A stretch of 6,425 nt of DNA from Candidatus Nitrotoga sp. CP45 (lineage in GTDB: Bacteria; Bacteroidota; Bacteroidia; Flavobacteriales; Flavobacteriaceae), in assembly GCA_943329165.2 (NCBI GenBank), contig CALQCV020000120.1, forward strand, positions 1-6,425, read 5' to 3'. The position numbers and the translations under genes are program-made. The notes beneath the pieces were generated by a model, which searched no databases, was not told where the DNA came from, and was given only the letters and a program-made list of their open reading frames with translations. Of the stretch, positions 5,967 to 6,425 are shown piece by piece (positions within the stretch are counted from its first letter, which is position 1; each line of letters starts with the position of its first letter).

Positions 5967-6425
5967 CTACAAATTAAAAATTTTATAACTCTGGTGTGTT
6001 GTTTTTACTATGTTTTCTGTACGTTCTGGATGGGTATCAGAAATAAATAATTGACCAAATTCTTCATTGTTTACCATTTCAATTATTTTGCTTACGCGAA
6101 ATTCATCAAGTTTATCAAAGATATCGTCAAACAGTAAAATAGGTTTTTCGCCGCTTTGTTTTTTGACAAAATCAAATTGCGCTAATTTCAATGCGATGAG
6201 AAATGATTTTTGTTGTCCTTGCGAGCCAAATTTTTTAATTGGATAATTATCAATTTCAAACGATAAATCATCTTTATGCACGCCAACCGAAGTATAATGT
6301 AAAGCTCTGTCTTTGCTAATATTTTCTTCTAATAAAGTCAAAGTGTCTTTTTCAAACAAATCACTTTGATAAACCAATTGCACAGTTTCGGCAGAGTTGG
6401 TAATTTCACGATGGTAATTGTTAAA
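5967..6425 (-). CDS. recF: DNA replication and repair protein RecF, C-terminal part (5' end beyond window)
   Basis: The frame is open from the window edge to the TAG at 5967-5969, giving the last 152 residues of a protein usually about 360 long. RecF is an SMC-like ATPase that helps load RecA on gapped DNA through the RecFOR pathway. Visible motifs (numbered from the window edge) are [11 protein letters not shown] (48-58), matching the RecF GPHRDDL block; the ABC signature FGSQGQQKS (66-74); and the Walker B/D-loop [15 protein letters not shown] (96-110), with D100-D101 as the metal and catalytic acids. SDTHPER (129-135) follows, where the switch region is expected. The Walker A part lies outside the window. 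A GTG at 6381-6383 is only an internal valine: coding similarity and an open frame continue upstream. No frameshift is seen, so the visible portion looks functional. Confidence 0.93.
   Translation of the reverse strand, partial: FNNYHREITNSAETVQLVYQSDLFEKDTLTLLEENISKDRALHYTSVGVHKDDLSFEIDNYPIKKFGSQGQQKSFLIALKLAQFDFVKKQSGEKPILLFDDIFDKLDEFRVSKIIEMVNNEEFGQLFISDTHPERTENIVKTTHQSYKIFNL

Noticed and set aside
5952..5973. Possible promoter upstream of the lipoprotein gene (TATTTTG, with TTTG upstream).
   Set aside because: The -7-like box lacks one base of TAnnTTTG, and the upstream TTTG is only 11 bases away instead of about 19.
6381..6383. GTG as a start codon for a 138-residue protein.
   Set aside because: The frame continues open to the window edge and the product is clearly the C-terminal part of RecF, so this codon is an internal valine.

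Overview
The window looks like a chromosomal segment from the Bacteroidota, most likely a Flavobacterium or close relative. The DNA is AT-rich, Shine-Dalgarno sequences are essentially absent, there is a near-perfect TTTG-N19-TAnnTTTG promoter of the Bacteroidota type, and the protein styles (RecF with a DDIFDKLD Walker B, a short-linker rhodanese-thioredoxin lipoprotein) fit that group. The genus is an inference; the phylum is well supported.

All seven genes lie on the minus strand, so transcription runs from high to low coordinates. In that order they are: the C-terminal part of recF (cut by the window edge at 6425); a predicted periplasmic lipoprotein joining a rhodanese domain to a thioredoxin domain; a DUF2461 protein of unknown function; a GT4-type glycosyltransferase; a 615-residue glutamine-dependent asparagine synthase/amidotransferase; murB for peptidoglycan precursor synthesis; and the N-terminal 160 residues of a PaiB-like FMN-binding protein (cut by the edge at position 1). 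Gaps are 24, 41, 6, 16, 27 and 62 bases, so coding density is very high and no stretch over 300 bases lacks a gene.

Functionally this is mostly a run of housekeeping genes. DUF2461, the glycosyltransferase and the asparagine synthase are packed tightly enough (6 and 16 bases) to be one transcript. A glycosyltransferase next to a WbpS-length asparagine synthase suggests a possible role in surface-glycan synthesis rather than, or in addition to, free asparagine supply; this is inference. murB appears to have its own promoter, overlapping the end of asnB, placed so that its mRNA would begin at or within a base or two of the ATG. The two largest gaps (62 and 41 bases) each carry a short A/T-rich tandem repeat.

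I found no RNA gene, insertion sequence, CRISPR array or convincing terminator, and no clear sign of an undescribed defence or mobile system.
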